From Rostrohypoxylon terebratum (taxonomy: Eukaryota; Ascomycota; Sordariomycetes; Xylariales; Hypoxylaceae): a stretch of 64,000 nt of DNA. The notes under the pieces were generated by a model that was given only the letters and a program-made list of their open reading frames with translations, was not told where the DNA came from and made no database searches. Shown here one piece after another: positions 1 to 11,434 of the stretch (the stretch's first letter is position 1; each line of letters begins with the position of its first letter). Location of the stretch: NCBI GenBank assembly GCA_022497145.1, contig MU385958.1:37767-101766 (forward strand), read 5' to 3'. The position numbers and the translations under genes were made by a program.

Positions 1-248
1 TGCAGCCGCATCACCTCCGCCGCCTGCTTGTAGTTCAGCTTGTACGGGTCCTCGAGGTAGGCGGCGTACTTGCGCTCGAGCGCGCGCAAGGCGCGATACC
101 GTAAGAACTGTACTAAGGTGAGGTAACACACGATGACGGTCGGAACGACGATGCGCCACCCGGGCGACGCCGGATCGGCCGGATCTGCACCGCCGAGCCC
201 ATTTATAGACGTGGCGGGCGGGACCGTAATATTTTGAATCGTATCCAT
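1..248 (-). CDS. MpaB-like ER-bound oxygenase, 5' end only
   Basis: The minus strand is open from an ATG at 248 down to the window edge, giving 82 codons of the amino terminus; the rest lies outside. The peptide begins MDTIQNITVPP, then has a hydrophobic segment around residues 34-47 (IVVPTVIVCYLTLVQFL), followed by FLRYRALRALERKYAAYLEDPYKLNYKQ-type sequence. A single N-terminal membrane anchor followed by an R-x-R and K-Y region is the layout I know from fungal MpaB/DUF2236 (Lcp-like) oxygenases, for example the enzyme that cleaves the farnesyl chain in mycophenolic acid synthesis. The catalytic histidine region is not in the window, so the family call rests on the first 80 residues only. 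Could also be another single-pass fungal protein. Confidence 0.55.
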   Translation of the reverse strand, partial: MDTIQNITVPPATSINGLGGADPADPASPGWRIVVPTVIVCYLTLVQFLRYRALRALERKYAAYLEDPYKLNYKQAAEVMRL

Positions 249-995
249 CAATCCCGGGCTCGTCGATGAAACCGCTTAAAATACCGGTGTTTGTTTAGGG
301 AAAGTCTAGAGTAAAACATCAACATTGGAAAATCCGGGAAATCCGGAAAGGGTGGAAGAGGCAAGAAAAAAAAAATAGATAACGTAAGGCGTGTTTTGAT
401 CCATTGCTAGGTACCAGACTGGTGAGTGGGGTGATCTTGGGGTGGTTCTAGGGGTTCTAGACTACGACATATCAGCGGCCCCTGAGTGAAAGAAGGATTC
501 TGATCGATTTCGTACGAGAGAAAAAATAGAAAATCCGCGGGTTCGACCGACCGCCAAGGTCTAGGGAGGGTGAAACTTTTATAAGCTAATCGAAATCCGG
601 TATAATACCCGAAAACAGATACCAGGGTCAACCTTGGGGAGTTACATATGTCTTACTAGATTCGGCTAATAGGGGGATCATGGTTGGTTGGAACCTTTGT
701 ACGGGAAGACGGAAACACGCTGCTGCGCCCCTGAATGACATACCCGTTCGTGCCTGTGGATAACAGATATGACGGTTGAGCTTACCAAGAATCAAAGAGA
801 CCACAAACATATGATTATTTGGTCAACATTATGGTATTATTATCTGATAAAGTCCCGCGTCGAGCAATTAAAAGTTAGACTAGGTCATCATCACGCCTAC
901 TAGCTAACTACTTCCTATGTAGGTACTAATTCTCCCCTTTTTGAAGCATCCATTACTCTCGTTGTAGCAGGGGAGAGGGAAACAACCCGACAATC
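249..995. other. intergenic region
   Basis: No gene seen. It lies between the start of the MpaB-like gene (248, minus) and the 3' end of the beta-glucosidase gene (996, minus), so it holds the promoter of the former and the terminator region of the latter. Two short open frames on the minus strand (407-631, 628-810) have no recognisable protein features. Confidence 0.6.
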
Positions 996-3618
996 TTAGA
1001 TCGTCAAACTGCCCGTCAAAGGCAGATTTCGGCTGCTCGCTCCGACAGAGATCTGGTAACCGCCCTTCTGCAGAAGCCACTTCTGCGCAGTCACATCCCA
1101 GGTGCTTAGATCTCGTCGCGTCAACGGGAAGCTGACGGTAGCCGATTGACCGGGCTTCAGCACGGGCTTCTCGAAGCCACGGAGTTGCTTGACGGGGCCG
1201 TTAGGAATTCCGACGTATAATTGCGCAACCTCAGCACCCTCGACCTTGCCGGTGTTTGTGACGACCGCGGAGACCGTGGCAAGAACATCCCATAGATCCT
1301 CCTGGCCGCCCTCAATGATGGCCTTGGACGGGTAAGAGGAGGTGTCCGCACCCTGGGTCTTGGACACCTTAAGTCCGGAGTAACCGAAAGTGGTGTAGCT
1401 AAGTCCGAAACCGAATTCATAGCGGGGAGTGATGTTCTTAGCATCGAAGGCGCGGTAGTCGATGTAGACACCCTCTGTGAAGTCAGACTGCGGGAAGAGC
1501 TCGTAGATGCCGTCTGGGTAGGTCTGGTTCTTGAGGTTGCCATAGTCGGACTCGTTGCGCGGAACAGAGTACGGCAACTTGCCTGAGGGGTTGACGTCGC
1601 CGTATAGGATCGAGGTCAGGGCACGGCCGGAGTCTTGGCCGGGGAGATGCGCAAAGATGAGTGCCGTTACGTTAGGGTGGTCGATGAACTGGTCAACGAG
1701 TCTGACACCGGCGTTGTGGAACACAACGATGGTGTTGCTGCAGTTCGCGGCAACGTTCTGGATAAGAGCATCGGTGTAATCATCGTGTAGACCGGGTCTG
1801 TCCCAGCTCTCCGAAGCAAAGGCGTTACCGACAACAATGCAGGCGTCCGAAGCCTGGTCAACTACGGGGTTGCTGCTGTGAAAGTCCCACCATAGGTTAG
1901 TGCCATCCTCGTAGGCACGCTGGCTCAAGGCATCGTAAGGGGAGCTAACGTATGCGGGCATGTTTGCTCCCGATCCGCCGCCCGTGACCAGGGTACCATT
2001 TAACGCAATTTGGGTGTGGATAACATTGCCGTCGCTGTCACGAAGCACATCTTGAGGGGCCAATGGCTGCATCCCAATGTTCCAGCCGCCAGTTCCTGGT
2101 GTATATTGATCAAACGGCTTCGCCGAATATCCGTATAGGGAAATGAGCTTAGGCGATTTAAGGGGAAGCGCGTTATTGACGTTTTTCACAAGGACGTGGC
2201 TTTCGACTGCGCCCTGAAGGAGAATTTGCTTCGCATCCTTAGACCTGGCAATGACTCGCTGGTGAGGCTCCGTAAGATCGTACGGCATGCCTAAACCAGT
2301 AGTTGGGTAGCCCTTGTCCTGACCCATTTTGTACCATGTTGCGACAATTCTGCGACTTGTTAGCTGCTATTCAGTCTCGGAAGATGCAATGCTAGGGAAT
2401 TACCTCGTAGCCATATCATCCAGTCTAGTCTCCGCAATAGATCCATTGGTAACAGCTTGGGTCAAGTTGGTAGCCCAGTAATCGGTGGCGTAGGGCATCA
2501 CCATGTCCAATCCAGCCAATGCGGTGGCAACGCCGGCGTGCTGGGCCCACCAATCAGATACAACGAAGCCCTGGAAACCTAACTCGGTCTTCAGGAGCCC
2601 GTTTATGTTCTTCGAGTTGGAGCAGCCGTAGCTGTTGTTTACTCGGTTATAGGAGCACATAATATTTACGGTGCCAGCCTTGACAGCATCTTGGAAGGGC
2701 CTTTGTTTCATGTTAGTCGGATATAGCTTCACAATTACGGTCCGCACGATTATATCGCCATACTCACCAGAGGTACATTTCGTGCATCGTCTTGTCGTCA
2801 ATGTTAGCAGACACTGACGAGACATTATCCTCGGGATTTCTGTTGGTTTCTTGCTCATTGCCAATGAAGTGCTACAAGGTGTTAGACATTGTCACTGAGA
2901 AAAATTGCTTGAGTTTGTACCTTAGTGCTCGTTGATACTCCAACGGATTGAACACCCTTGATGGTGTCGGCTGCTAAAGCTCCGCATAGGTAAGGGTCAT
3001 TTGAGAAGCCTGGTGAAATGTCAGTACCCCACGAGTTGAGAATAGGAGTAGTCAGTATCTTACCCTCCCAATTTCTTCCACTAACAGTGATGCGACCCAA
3101 AGGTCCTACAACAGGTCCAAGGGCAACGTGAACTCCTTTGGCACGGAATTCCTTTCCCATTCCCACGGCTCTCTTGTTGGCCAGGTCACGGTTCCAACTA
3201 GAATCATACGAGTTAATGACTGGATACCTTTGGCAAAGGAAGATTGATGATCTTACCTGGCGCCAACAGAGATACCCGCGGCCCAACTCGATGAAAGGTC
3301 AGTTGTTCGTACTCCGTTGCCAGCATCACTAAGACAAAGACCAGTGAATCCAACTCTCTCGATAGCAGGAATGATACCAGAGCAAGAGCTGTCCGGCACA
3401 ATACCCCCCGTCAAGTTGACCTTCTCCTCCAAGGTCAACTGAGCTACAAGGGCTCGAGCCTTGGTGTAGGAAGTGGCCCAGTCGCCGGAGCCGGTGCCAT
3501 TGGGAGATGGGTATACCGGTGGTGACTTGCCGTAGAAATATGTGTCGTCTGTGATGATAGACTGAGCAGCAGTGCCGCTAGCCAGGCCGGCTAAGACGCA
3601 TACCAATGTTGACAACAT
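996..3618 (-). CDS. secreted GH3 beta-glucosidase
   Basis: Glycoside hydrolase family 3 enzyme, predicted to release glucose from beta-linked oligosaccharides outside the cell. Six exons: 3618-3257, 3197-3064, 3009-2921, 2871-2768, 2700-2404, 2349-996; they total 2340 bases (779 residues), a normal size for the family. The ATG at 3618 gives a clear signal peptide (MLSTLVCVLAGLASGTAAQS). Family landmarks read across the splice junctions: LTLEEKVNLTGG, GNGVRTTD, the KHFIGNEQE motif (joined over an intron), and GFVVSDWWAQHAG, whose Asp near residue 279 is the expected nucleophile. The C-terminal domain, LSYTTFGYSGL through YVGIPNGPVKQLRGFEK, is the fibronectin III-like module of fungal GH3 enzymes. 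An upstream in-frame ATG at 3705 would put extra residues before the signal peptide and is less likely. Confidence 0.93.
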
Positions 3619-4609
3619 TGTGTGTAGGATTGACAACGCCGGATTAGTCGTTGAGGCAGGATCGACATCGAACGGAAAAGTTTGCCATAAATACGAATTG
3701 TTCATTCTATATGAACCTCTAGGTACCTACCCTACATTGGTACCTGGCGTGAAAACCAACTCTATTGCACCCGTGAGGGGTCAGAAAGACCTAAAATGAA
3801 GTCGGCCCTTCTCGTGAATGGCTTCGGTCGGTATTGGTGCAAGTGCCCACGAACCCGGTTGGAAGCCCACAGATTCGGGGGGAGACGGGCAGGGATGAAG
3901 AGCGTCAATGACGCCAGGGCTTGGGGAATGCGGAGAATGTCTTAAATGACAAAGAAATAATACCTAGGGATACACAATGTTCATCAATACGAAAACTTGA
4001 TCGAGAACAACCAATTTGGGGTAGATCTAAGACGTAGTAGATGAGAAGTACCATTCCATCGAGCCTCATCAAGCTAATCCCAATCTGAGTCTGAGGTAAG
4101 GAACTGAGTGTATCTGTCATGGAATAAGCACACCACGGTGAAGAAGCGGTGATGTTCACGATATTGGCTATAGTAGGTAGTAGGTAGTAGGTAGTAATAG
4201 GTAGCGCCTGTAGGTAGCGTACCTAGCTGCTGCACAATGCACCTACACCCCGCACCGGACCTACCCCAGCAGCTGCCCCAGTTCCAGTTCCCATGAGGTA
4301 ACAAGGGGCGGACATCTGGTATGCCAAGAGTTCGTTGGGGTAATAGACTAGCCTCCGGGACTAGAAGCTTGATTTGTTCGAACCGCCGTTCGTCACCTAT
4401 TCGGTATGTACGTAGATTTCCAAAGTTGGTAATAAATAAACCGAGGTCCGATACGCTCACCTCTTCCCACCAATCACTCACAAACTGTTACTGACGGTTT
4501 CTTTCTTTCGCCGGTACTACGCAGTATAACTAATCTACCACGGCTCCACAGCAAGTTCAAATTGCGTGCTCATCTCCTGACTACAATCTTATTCATCGCC
4601 GCACCTGTG
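3619..4609. other. intergenic region with TAGGTA-type tract
   Basis: No gene supported. A run of TAGTAGGTAGTAGG-type tandem repeat lies at about 4167-4204, one of many dispersed TAGGTA/TACCTA tracts in the window. An open minus-strand frame at 4074-4481 (135 codons) reads through this simple repeat as tyrosine/leucine runs and is not believed to be coding. Confidence 0.6.
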
Positions 4610-5456
4610 CTAGTGGGCTATCCAGAGCAAGGCCAGACCTGTAAGTAATGAGACTGAGATCCACCGCGGACGTTCGGACCCGGCATCGGAAGTGCTCGTC
4701 GACGCAGGTTTGGATGTGGTGACGGATGTTGCCGTTATTCCCACAGTTGACCCTGTTGCGGTGCCAGTCACGGGAGTGACAAAGACTGTAGCGGTCGGTG
4801 TTGTACTAGTCGTCATAGTCACGATAGTGCTCGAAGTTTTTTCACTTGCAGAATAAGTGGTACGAGTTGCAATAAAACTTGGGCTCTCACGTGTAGTGGA
4901 CGCTAGCGGAATACCCATAATCGAAGCGTAGTTCGTAGCAACCTCCGCAGGAAGAATCTTCAAGTCTGTTTCCTGCCATCCGATAGTTATCTGATCGTGC
5001 CCTATCCACATGTTGGATAATGTGGTATAGATATCGGCGGTGCTAATATTCGGCAAGAGAAGAAAAGCCATAGGGGTAGAGACCATCGAGTTGCAATAGT
5101 ATTCAGCCATGCCGGTGAATCCTCTATGCTGAATTAGCAATACTGACTATGAGTTAGATAAAGGAAGGCTTCTTCAGGCATCCTGACCTTTGGCAACACC
5201 CTCCGGTCCAAGCGGTGATGCTCCCATTGACATTCGAATTCGCCCTTGCAAGGGTCATATAATAGGGACATACCCCGGGGCTTATCATCTGGAACTTTGT
5301 GGTATATTGGCTCGGAACGCATTTTGAATAAGAAGGGTCGACCCATCCACTTGAAGGAGATAGAGTGCTTGAATGGTGCGGGTTGTCATCAATATAGACC
5401 TCGTATCGATTCGCACACCATGCTGGAGGCGTGAATACAGTCGTGAGGGCTTGCAT
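4610..5456 (-). CDS. Ser/Thr-rich cell-surface protein with C-terminal membrane segment
   Basis: Two exons, 5456-5188 and 5123-4610, separated by a 64 bp intron; 260 residues. Splicing joins CCQ to RGFTGMAEYYC in frame. The first 130 residues start ALTTVFTPPAWC and carry spaced cysteines (KCVPSQY, GVCPYYM, CCQRGFTG, YYCNS), the pattern of a large fungal family of secreted or membrane-anchored proteins of unknown function. A Thr/Ser-rich stalk follows (STIVTMTTSTTPTATV and on), probably O-glycosylated. A final hydrophobic stretch, WISVSLLTGLALLWIAH, ends at the stop, which suggests a GPI signal or tail anchor. No cleavable N-terminal signal peptide is evident, so the first exon may extend upstream. 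Function unknown. Confidence 0.7.
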
Positions 5457-6131
5457 CGTATGGTGTTGACAAGAGAATCTCGGGATTTAGGAAATCCTCG
5501 TGAGAATAGGAAGATTCCAGGGAACTATTCGAGGATCTTATGGTTTGCATACCAGGTGAGCATACCGGTGGTTGTCCTCGATGAAAATATTGTCCTAACC
5601 TAGGTTAGAACATCTTGTGTTCGAGTTACAATAGGACTGACCAACCATTTTCCGTAAATAAACGATTGTGATAATTGAAAATCTCAATCCGTAATTCGAT
5701 GTTCTTGTTTAAGACATTCAAAGTTAGGTGTATGACATGTGGTAGGGAAAAGGGGAAAGATCTATGAATGCTTGGTTTGTTTTCAGGCAACCTTGTTCTT
5801 GCTATTACTCCTTCCCAAGTTGGTTGAAACATATAGCAATAGCCTATAAAATTCCATAGCAGGTAATATCAAGTAGATGAAGGTGCGAGTGAGTTACCAA
5901 ATAGTCGTAGTTTCGTACCTATGATGTGCATAGGTATTACCTATTACCTAACCTACCTACGCAGGTAGCCTATTCCCAATTGCGATAAGCACTGTTGCAC
6001 TATCCGTCATCATCATCAGAGCTTCAGGGCCATCAGAGTGCACATCTCCGAGCTTCCCCGATTCGCCTCAAAACTTGAACGATTCAAGATACGAGGATCT
6101 TAAGGTAATACTCAGAAGGTGCGATCTGAAA
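5457..6131. other. intergenic region
   Basis: Separates two divergently transcribed genes and should hold both promoters. It contains a TAGGTA/TACCTA-rich patch at about 5930-5970 and short AT-rich stretches. No gene or RNA recognised. Confidence 0.55.
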
Positions 6132-7151
6132 ATGGCGCCTGTTCATAAAATAGCTTTAATCCAGCTTCATCCTAAGGTCCGTCCATATCTTGTTGCGTTC
6201 AGTGTCATTTTACCCCTCACCTGGCCCTCTGACCCTCTCGAATACGACACAAGACGAATGCAGGTCTATCGTAACAACTTACTTCCGGTATGTATGGGTT
6301 ACTTACTTTTTACGTAGCCTCTTTCGCCGGCCGTCAACTTTGCCAAGGCCGAAGCTTTCATACGAGATGCCGCTCGTGAGGGATGTCATCTAGCTGCCCT
6401 GCCGGAATATCACCTCACTTCCTGGGTCCCGGAAGAACCGAATTTTAAAGAGATATGTGCAGATTCGGCAACTTACTTGGACAAATATCAGAAATTAGCT
6501 AAGGAGCTAAATATCTGCATTGTACCTGGCACGATCATCGAATTACAAGATGACTCCCTACACAACATCGCATACTTCATAGGTCCAGATGGCGAGGTGC
6601 TCGGACGATATCAGAAAAAGAATCTTTGGCATCCCGAACGACGGCATCTAGTGTCTTCAGCCCACGGACCGCACGTGGCTTTCGACACACCCCTAGGACG
6701 CGTGGGGTTATTGATATGCTGGGATTTAGCTTTCCCCGAGGCATTCCGGGAACTTATCTCCGACGGCGCGCAAATTATCTGCGTTCCTACGTTCTGGAGC
6801 ATGAAAGATGTCACGGATGAGGGGTATTCACTCAACCCGGACAGCGAAGCTCTATTTTTGCAGAGCACTGTGGTCAGTCGCGCATTCGAAAACACGTGCG
6901 CGGTAGTGTTTGTCAATGCGGGAGGTCCACCCGAGAAAGGGGAGAAGACTAGTTTCGCGGGCTTGAGTCAAGTCGGCGTACCCCATATCGGTTCCCTTGG
7001 GAAATTGGGACGCGCCGAGGGGATTTCGATCGTGGACTTGGATATGGACGTGCTGAAAATAGCGGAGAACAACTACAAAGTTAGGGAGGACATGAAAAAA
7101 GAAGGTTGGCATTACGCCTATACTCAAATCAGAGACGGAAGCAAGCTGTGA
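6132..7151 (+). CDS. carbon-nitrogen hydrolase (nitrilase superfamily)
   Basis: Cytosolic amidase of the nitrilase/carbamoylase superfamily, hydrolysing a non-peptide C-N bond; substrate not known. Preferred model: exon 1 6132-6176 (MAPVHKIALIQLHPK), intron 6177-6317, exon 2 6318-7151, 292 residues. The junction restores the family N-terminus, HPK then PLSPAVNFAKAEAFI. The catalytic triad is visible: Glu45 (LPEYHL), Lys115 (GRYQKKNL) and Cys149 (LLICWDLAFPE). The chosen donor is GTCCGT, which is weak; a better-looking donor, GTATGT, at about 6290 would insert some 35 residues with no counterpart in relatives, so I prefer the longer intron. Exon 2 is open throughout. The position just upstream of MET10 may be coincidental. 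Confidence 0.85.
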
Positions 7152-8200
7152 GTATGTGTCGAATACGACAATTCAGATGGTTAACTTTCGGGTAGGGAAT
7201 AGGAAGTTGTGGAATTGGATGCAATGGATGGAATGGAATATGTCACTGAAATTTTCATCTGCATCTTTCATCCATAAATCCTGGGGAATGCTTACCTAAC
7301 GGCCTAACGGGCAACGGAATGGCCGTCGGTGCCTAACGCGCTGACTTGGGACAGAATTGCGTGATGGTCGGATCCTTGGATTTTGACTGCAGTGCAACGA
7401 AAATTACAAAATTGTAAAATCACAAAAATTCCAGTGGCATTCTAGAAATACCGTGATCCCAAGGATCCCCCGATCCCGCGCTGTCCGCCCAACGCCACGG
7501 TTCGGTTTCTTAATCGATAAGACTCTTTAGCCTCTTTAGGAGATCCTGGAATCCATTGTGGCATTCCAGTGGTGCAACCTTGCATCTGAAAACGAGCTAG
7601 CCCAATCCAGGATTAGCGTGCTATTGCGTGATCACTTACTACAAAGACGAATTCTTAATTTCTCATCCTAAACGCGATTTAATCAGTTTCTCGCGCCAAC
7701 AATTTTCCTCGACACCCGCTTCTTCGCCGCCGGTTCACCACCGAGAACCGCTGGTTGGCGCAAAAGAGGCAGAATGGGTTCAGGAAAAGTAGTATGGACT
7801 GTATTTGGCGTAGAGGTAAGGTTGGTCAGCTTTTCGGTTTTTTTTTTTCCTTCTGTTTTGAATCCGGGGCGGAAAGTCGGAAAGTGTTCACTCTTAATAA
7901 AATCGTATCGTCTCCGTCTCCTTTTCCGAAGGTGGTCTCTTTTTGGTGCCGGTTGTAAGCCAATTCGATACCTACCGTGGTATCTCTTCTCTCTCCCTGT
8001 TCTTCGTCAAGAGACGTAGACGTTCCTGAGTTCGATCAGTGCTATCAGAGAGCATTGACATTGTCTGATTACTGGATGGATCCTCGTCTCCCTTAAAACC
8101 GCCGCGATCTAATCTACTATACCCGTGTTTCCAGGAGGAATTTACAAATTCCTACTCCCACAAGTATCGGCTCCCAAGAAGCCCTACCAAGCCAGTTAGA
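7152..8200. other. intergenic region and long MET10 leader
   Basis: About 1 kb before the sulfite reductase ATG. The stretch 7680-8200 is pyrimidine-rich and probably 5' leader. An ATG at 7774 followed by 14 codons and a consensus GTAAGG donor (7816), with an acceptor at 8134, could form an upstream exon that joins in frame to the MET10 ATG (see findings). Nothing else recognised. Confidence 0.5.
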
Positions 8201-11200
8201 ATGCATTTCAAACAACCTGAAAGTAGTGGTGGTGCTCTAGCCGACCAAGTAACCGTGCCGGAAACGAAGACTGCTCGCGCCGAGTTCACCAGGCAATCCT
8301 CGACTTTGCCATTTGGCCAACCCGTGCCCCTGTCCTCAATATCCGGACCTACCTATGTCACCGGCCAACTGCTCGTCCAGCAAATCGCCTATGCTTTATC
8401 TGATAAGATCTTCTCTTACTCTCCTGAGACTTTTGACCTCGACGTTGCCGTGAAAGCTTGGACTAAGAATGGAGACAAGAACATTCACGGATATCCTACT
8501 GCCGTTGTACCCCTCCAAACTCGTACGGGAGCTGGTGCATTTGCCCTCGGCTATATCTTTTCAAAAGATTTCGACTTGAGCAAGAGACATATTCCTCAAA
8601 CTTTGCTTGCGCCTTCACTTAGCTTGCGCCATCTTCGCTTTTCCTTGGACCAGTTAGCTTTGCTCTACGGAGTCGCTAGTCCTTTCGTCGCTCACGTCGC
8701 CGCCACCGATTATACTTCCGATGCTGGTCTTGTCGCCGAGTATGGCACTGCTCTGCAGTTGTCTGAAGAGCTTGGATTGGGACTCCTTTCGAGTGGTTCT
8801 GCCTACGAGGCTCAGCACATGTCTTTGTTCGCCACGTTGATGGCTAAGGTTTTGCCTACTCTCCATCTCTACGACGGAGTCCGCACATCGCGAGAGACTT
8901 TAAGAGTTATCGATGTCTTGAGCCAAGTTGGCGTCGCCGATATCTTCAACAAGGTTTCAAAGACGGCAGAGAACTTGAACATGCGCCTTGATAGCGCTGG
9001 AAAGGTCCTTGAACTTCTCCGATCTTTCAATGACGAGCTTGGTACCGACTACGAACCCTTCGAATATATCGGCCACAATGCTGCCGAGGCCGTATTCGTC
9101 GTTTTTGGTAGCGTCGAAGCTCAATTGGCTAAGCAAGTCTTGGCTAAGCTTGCTAGTGACGGAGCAAAGGTTGGCGCCGTCGTTGTCAGAATATACAGGC
9201 CTTTCATTGAAGAAGCCTTCATCAAAACTGTACCTGCCTCTGCTCAGCGCATTATTGTTCTGGGACAGGTCTTGGATGAAGCTGCTGCATTGGACTCATC
9301 AATCCAGTCTGTTCTATACTCGGATGTCCTAACTGCGGTGTCTTTCTCAAACAAGTGGGCCTCAATCCCCACGGTGACGGACGTCAAATATCCGGCTTCG
9401 CATGCTTTTACTCCTTCGAGCTTTGCCGCTGCGGTCACGCAAGCGACGAGCAAAGCACCCATCTCTCAAATCCGGTTACCCCAGCTTAATTCTGTACAGC
9501 AATACGTCTTTTGGGACACCGACAATTCCGTCGCCATCTCCGTTCCGACTGTTATCGGTTCAATATTGTCTCGAGACTCTACTAGCAATGTTTATTTGAG
9601 TGAATCTTATGACAACTTGGTGCAAGGGGGCATTGTCCGTTCTGACTTGAGATCCTCTAAGAAGACGATAGATGCGCCTCATGCAGCTGAAGAAGCTGAT
9701 GTTGTCCTAGTTGGAGATGAGAAATTGCTGAAAGAAGTTGCTGTTTCTAGTAGCGTTAAGGATAATGGTAAACTTATCTTGAAGCTGCCGAACTTCAAGG
9801 ATGAAGATGTGGAGAAACGAATTCCTGCTGCAACACGCAGCGATGTGCAATCACGACACATTTCGCTCTATATCCTTGATTCCTCTTCGTCACCAGCTCT
9901 CGAGAGCGATCCTGGTGTTGCTAGATTACTCGTTGAGCTTGCGTTCCTCAAGGTCTCTCAGTCTGAGCTCAAACAAGATGTTTTAGAGAAACTGGCGGTC
10001 CTAGAAGCCAATCAGTCAGTCCTAGAAGAGACGATTGATGCTTTGGACAAATCTCTCAAGCAACTTGAAGTTCCGGAATCTTGGGCGGAGATTGCTGAGG
10101 AAACCTCTCGTAATCTTCCTCAAGTGCTAAAGACAAACAGCTTCGCACCATTTGAGAAGCAAGTTGCCGAACAAGACTTGCAGCTCAGCAACTGGGAATC
10201 CGCTGCTAAAGGTCTACTTTTCAAAGAGGCCTACACTACTGACATTACTTTGCGTCCCGACCTGACAGTCAAGACTCATACTATTCGTGTTAAGGAGAAT
10301 CGTAGACTTACGCCAATGACTTACGATCGCAACATCTTCCACATTGAATTTGACCTAGGCGACTCTGGTCTAACCTACAAGATAGGAGAGGCTCTCGGAA
10401 TACATGCCGATAACGATACGGACTTGGTCCGCGAGTTTATCGAATCTTATGGCTTGAACGCCGATGATCTTGTCCAGGTTCCGTCTAGAGATGATATCAA
10501 CATTCTAGAGACTAGAACTGTTTATCAGTCACTGGTACAGAACATTGACATCTTCGGAAAGCCCCCTAAGCGCTTTTATGAGTCCCTAGCTGAGTTTGCC
10601 ACGGATGAGCTTGAGAAGAAGAAGCTTGTCTCTCTTGGTAGCCCAGAAGGTGCCGAGGAGTTCAGGCGCCGTTCGGAAGTCGATACAAACACATTTGCTG
10701 ATGTGTTCGAGGAATTCAAGTCTGCCCACCCTAGCTTCCCAGAGCTCGTGCGTCTCGTCGGGCCCTTGAAGCGCCGCGAGTACTCGATCGCTTCTGCCCA
10801 AGCTGTTACACCGAACGCCGTCGCTCTCATGATCGTAGTTGTGGACTGGGTTGATTCCAAAGGACGAACGCGGTATGGTCAAGCAACGCGTTATCTCAGC
10901 CGTCTTCCTGTGGGGGCTGCTGTTACTGCATCGGTCAAGCCTTCGGTAATGAAATTGCCCACACGTGATGACGCACCTCTCATTATGGCTGGCTTGGGAA
11001 CTGGTTTGGCTCCTTTCAGAGCCTTTATTCAGTACCGGGCAATGCAGAAGGCACAAGGCAAGGATATCGGGGCTATCCTCTTGTACCTTGGTTCCCGTCA
11101 CCAACGTGAAGAATACCTCTATGGAGAAGAATGGGAGGCATATCTAGACGCCGGCGTCATTACCCTGCTTGGTGCAGCTTTCTCCCGAGACCAGCCTCAG

Positions 11201-11434
11201 AAGATCTACATCCAGGACCGCATGCGCCAGACCTTAAGCGAGATCATCAAGGCATACATCGAGGAGGAGGGTTCGTTCTACCTCTGTGGTCCTACTTGGC
11301 CTGTACCCGATGTTACTGATGTCCTCAAGGAGGCTATCGCCGCAGAGGCAAAGTCTACTGGAAAGAAGGTGGATGCGACCAAGGAGATCGACCGTCTCAA
11401 GGAGGACGGGCGTTACGTGCTCGAGGTTTATTAA
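8201..11434 (+). CDS. MET10: sulfite reductase [NADPH] flavoprotein subunit
   Basis: Alpha subunit of assimilatory sulfite reductase. It takes electrons from NADPH through FAD and passes them to the sirohaem subunit (Met5), reducing sulfite to sulfide for cysteine and methionine synthesis. Single exon, 1077 residues, close to other fungal Met10 proteins. The N-terminal ~200 residues are the pyruvate:ferredoxin-oxidoreductase-like region (FGQPVPLSSISGPTYVTGQL, YSPETFDLDVAVKAW, RTGAGAFALGY). The FAD domain runs from about residue 684 with REYSIASAQ near 857. The NADPH-binding part follows: MAGLGTGLAPFRAF near 928 and FYLCGPTWPVPDV near 1025. As in yeast Met10, no complete flavodoxin (FMN) domain is seen; in yeast that domain is in Met5. 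The start chosen is the first ATG in the open frame; an upstream exon is possible. Confidence 0.95.
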   Translation: MHFKQPESSGGALADQVTVPETKTARAEFTRQSSTLPFGQPVPLSSISGPTYVTGQLLVQQIAYALSDKIFSYSPETFDLDVAVKAWTKNGDKNIHGYPTAVVPLQTRTGAGAFALGYIFSKDFDLSKRHIPQTLLAPSLSLRHLRFSLDQLALLYGVASPFVAHVAATDYTSDAGLVAEYGTALQLSEELGLGLLSSGSAYEAQHMSLFATLMAKVLPTLHLYDGVRTSRETLRVIDVLSQVGVADIFNKVSKTAENLNMRLDSAGKVLELLRSFNDELGTDYEPFEYIGHNAAEAVFVVFGSVEAQLAKQVLAKLASDGAKVGAVVVRIYRPFIEEAFIKTVPASAQRIIVLGQVLDEAAALDSSIQSVLYSDVLTAVSFSNKWASIPTVTDVKYPASHAFTPSSFAAAVTQATSKAPISQIRLPQLNSVQQYVFWDTDNSVAISVPTVIGSILSRDSTSNVYLSESYDNLVQGGIVRSDLRSSKKTIDAPHAAEEADVVLVGDEKLLKEVAVSSSVKDNGKLILKLPNFKDEDVEKRIPAATRSDVQSRHISLYILDSSSSPALESDPGVARLLVELAFLKVSQSELKQDVLEKLAVLEANQSVLEETIDALDKSLKQLEVPESWAEIAEETSRNLPQVLKTNSFAPFEKQVAEQDLQLSNWESAAKGLLFKEAYTTDITLRPDLTVKTHTIRVKENRRLTPMTYDRNIFHIEFDLGDSGLTYKIGEALGIHADNDTDLVREFIESYGLNADDLVQVPSRDDINILETRTVYQSLVQNIDIFGKPPKRFYESLAEFATDELEKKKLVSLGSPEGAEEFRRRSEVDTNTFADVFEEFKSAHPSFPELVRLVGPLKRREYSIASAQAVTPNAVALMIVVVDWVDSKGRTRYGQATRYLSRLPVGAAVTASVKPSVMKLPTRDDAPLIMAGLGTGLAPFRAFIQYRAMQKAQGKDIGAILLYLGSRHQREEYLYGEEWEAYLDAGVITLLGAAFSRDQPQKIYIQDRMRQTLSEIIKAYIEEEGSFYLCGPTWPVPDVTDVLKEAIAAEAKSTGKKVDATKEIDRLKEDGRYVLEVY

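Noticed and set aside
4074..4481. 135-codon open frame on the minus strand
   Set aside because: It runs through the TAGTAGG simple repeat as Tyr/Leu stretches, has no family features, and lies in a gap between two well-supported genes.
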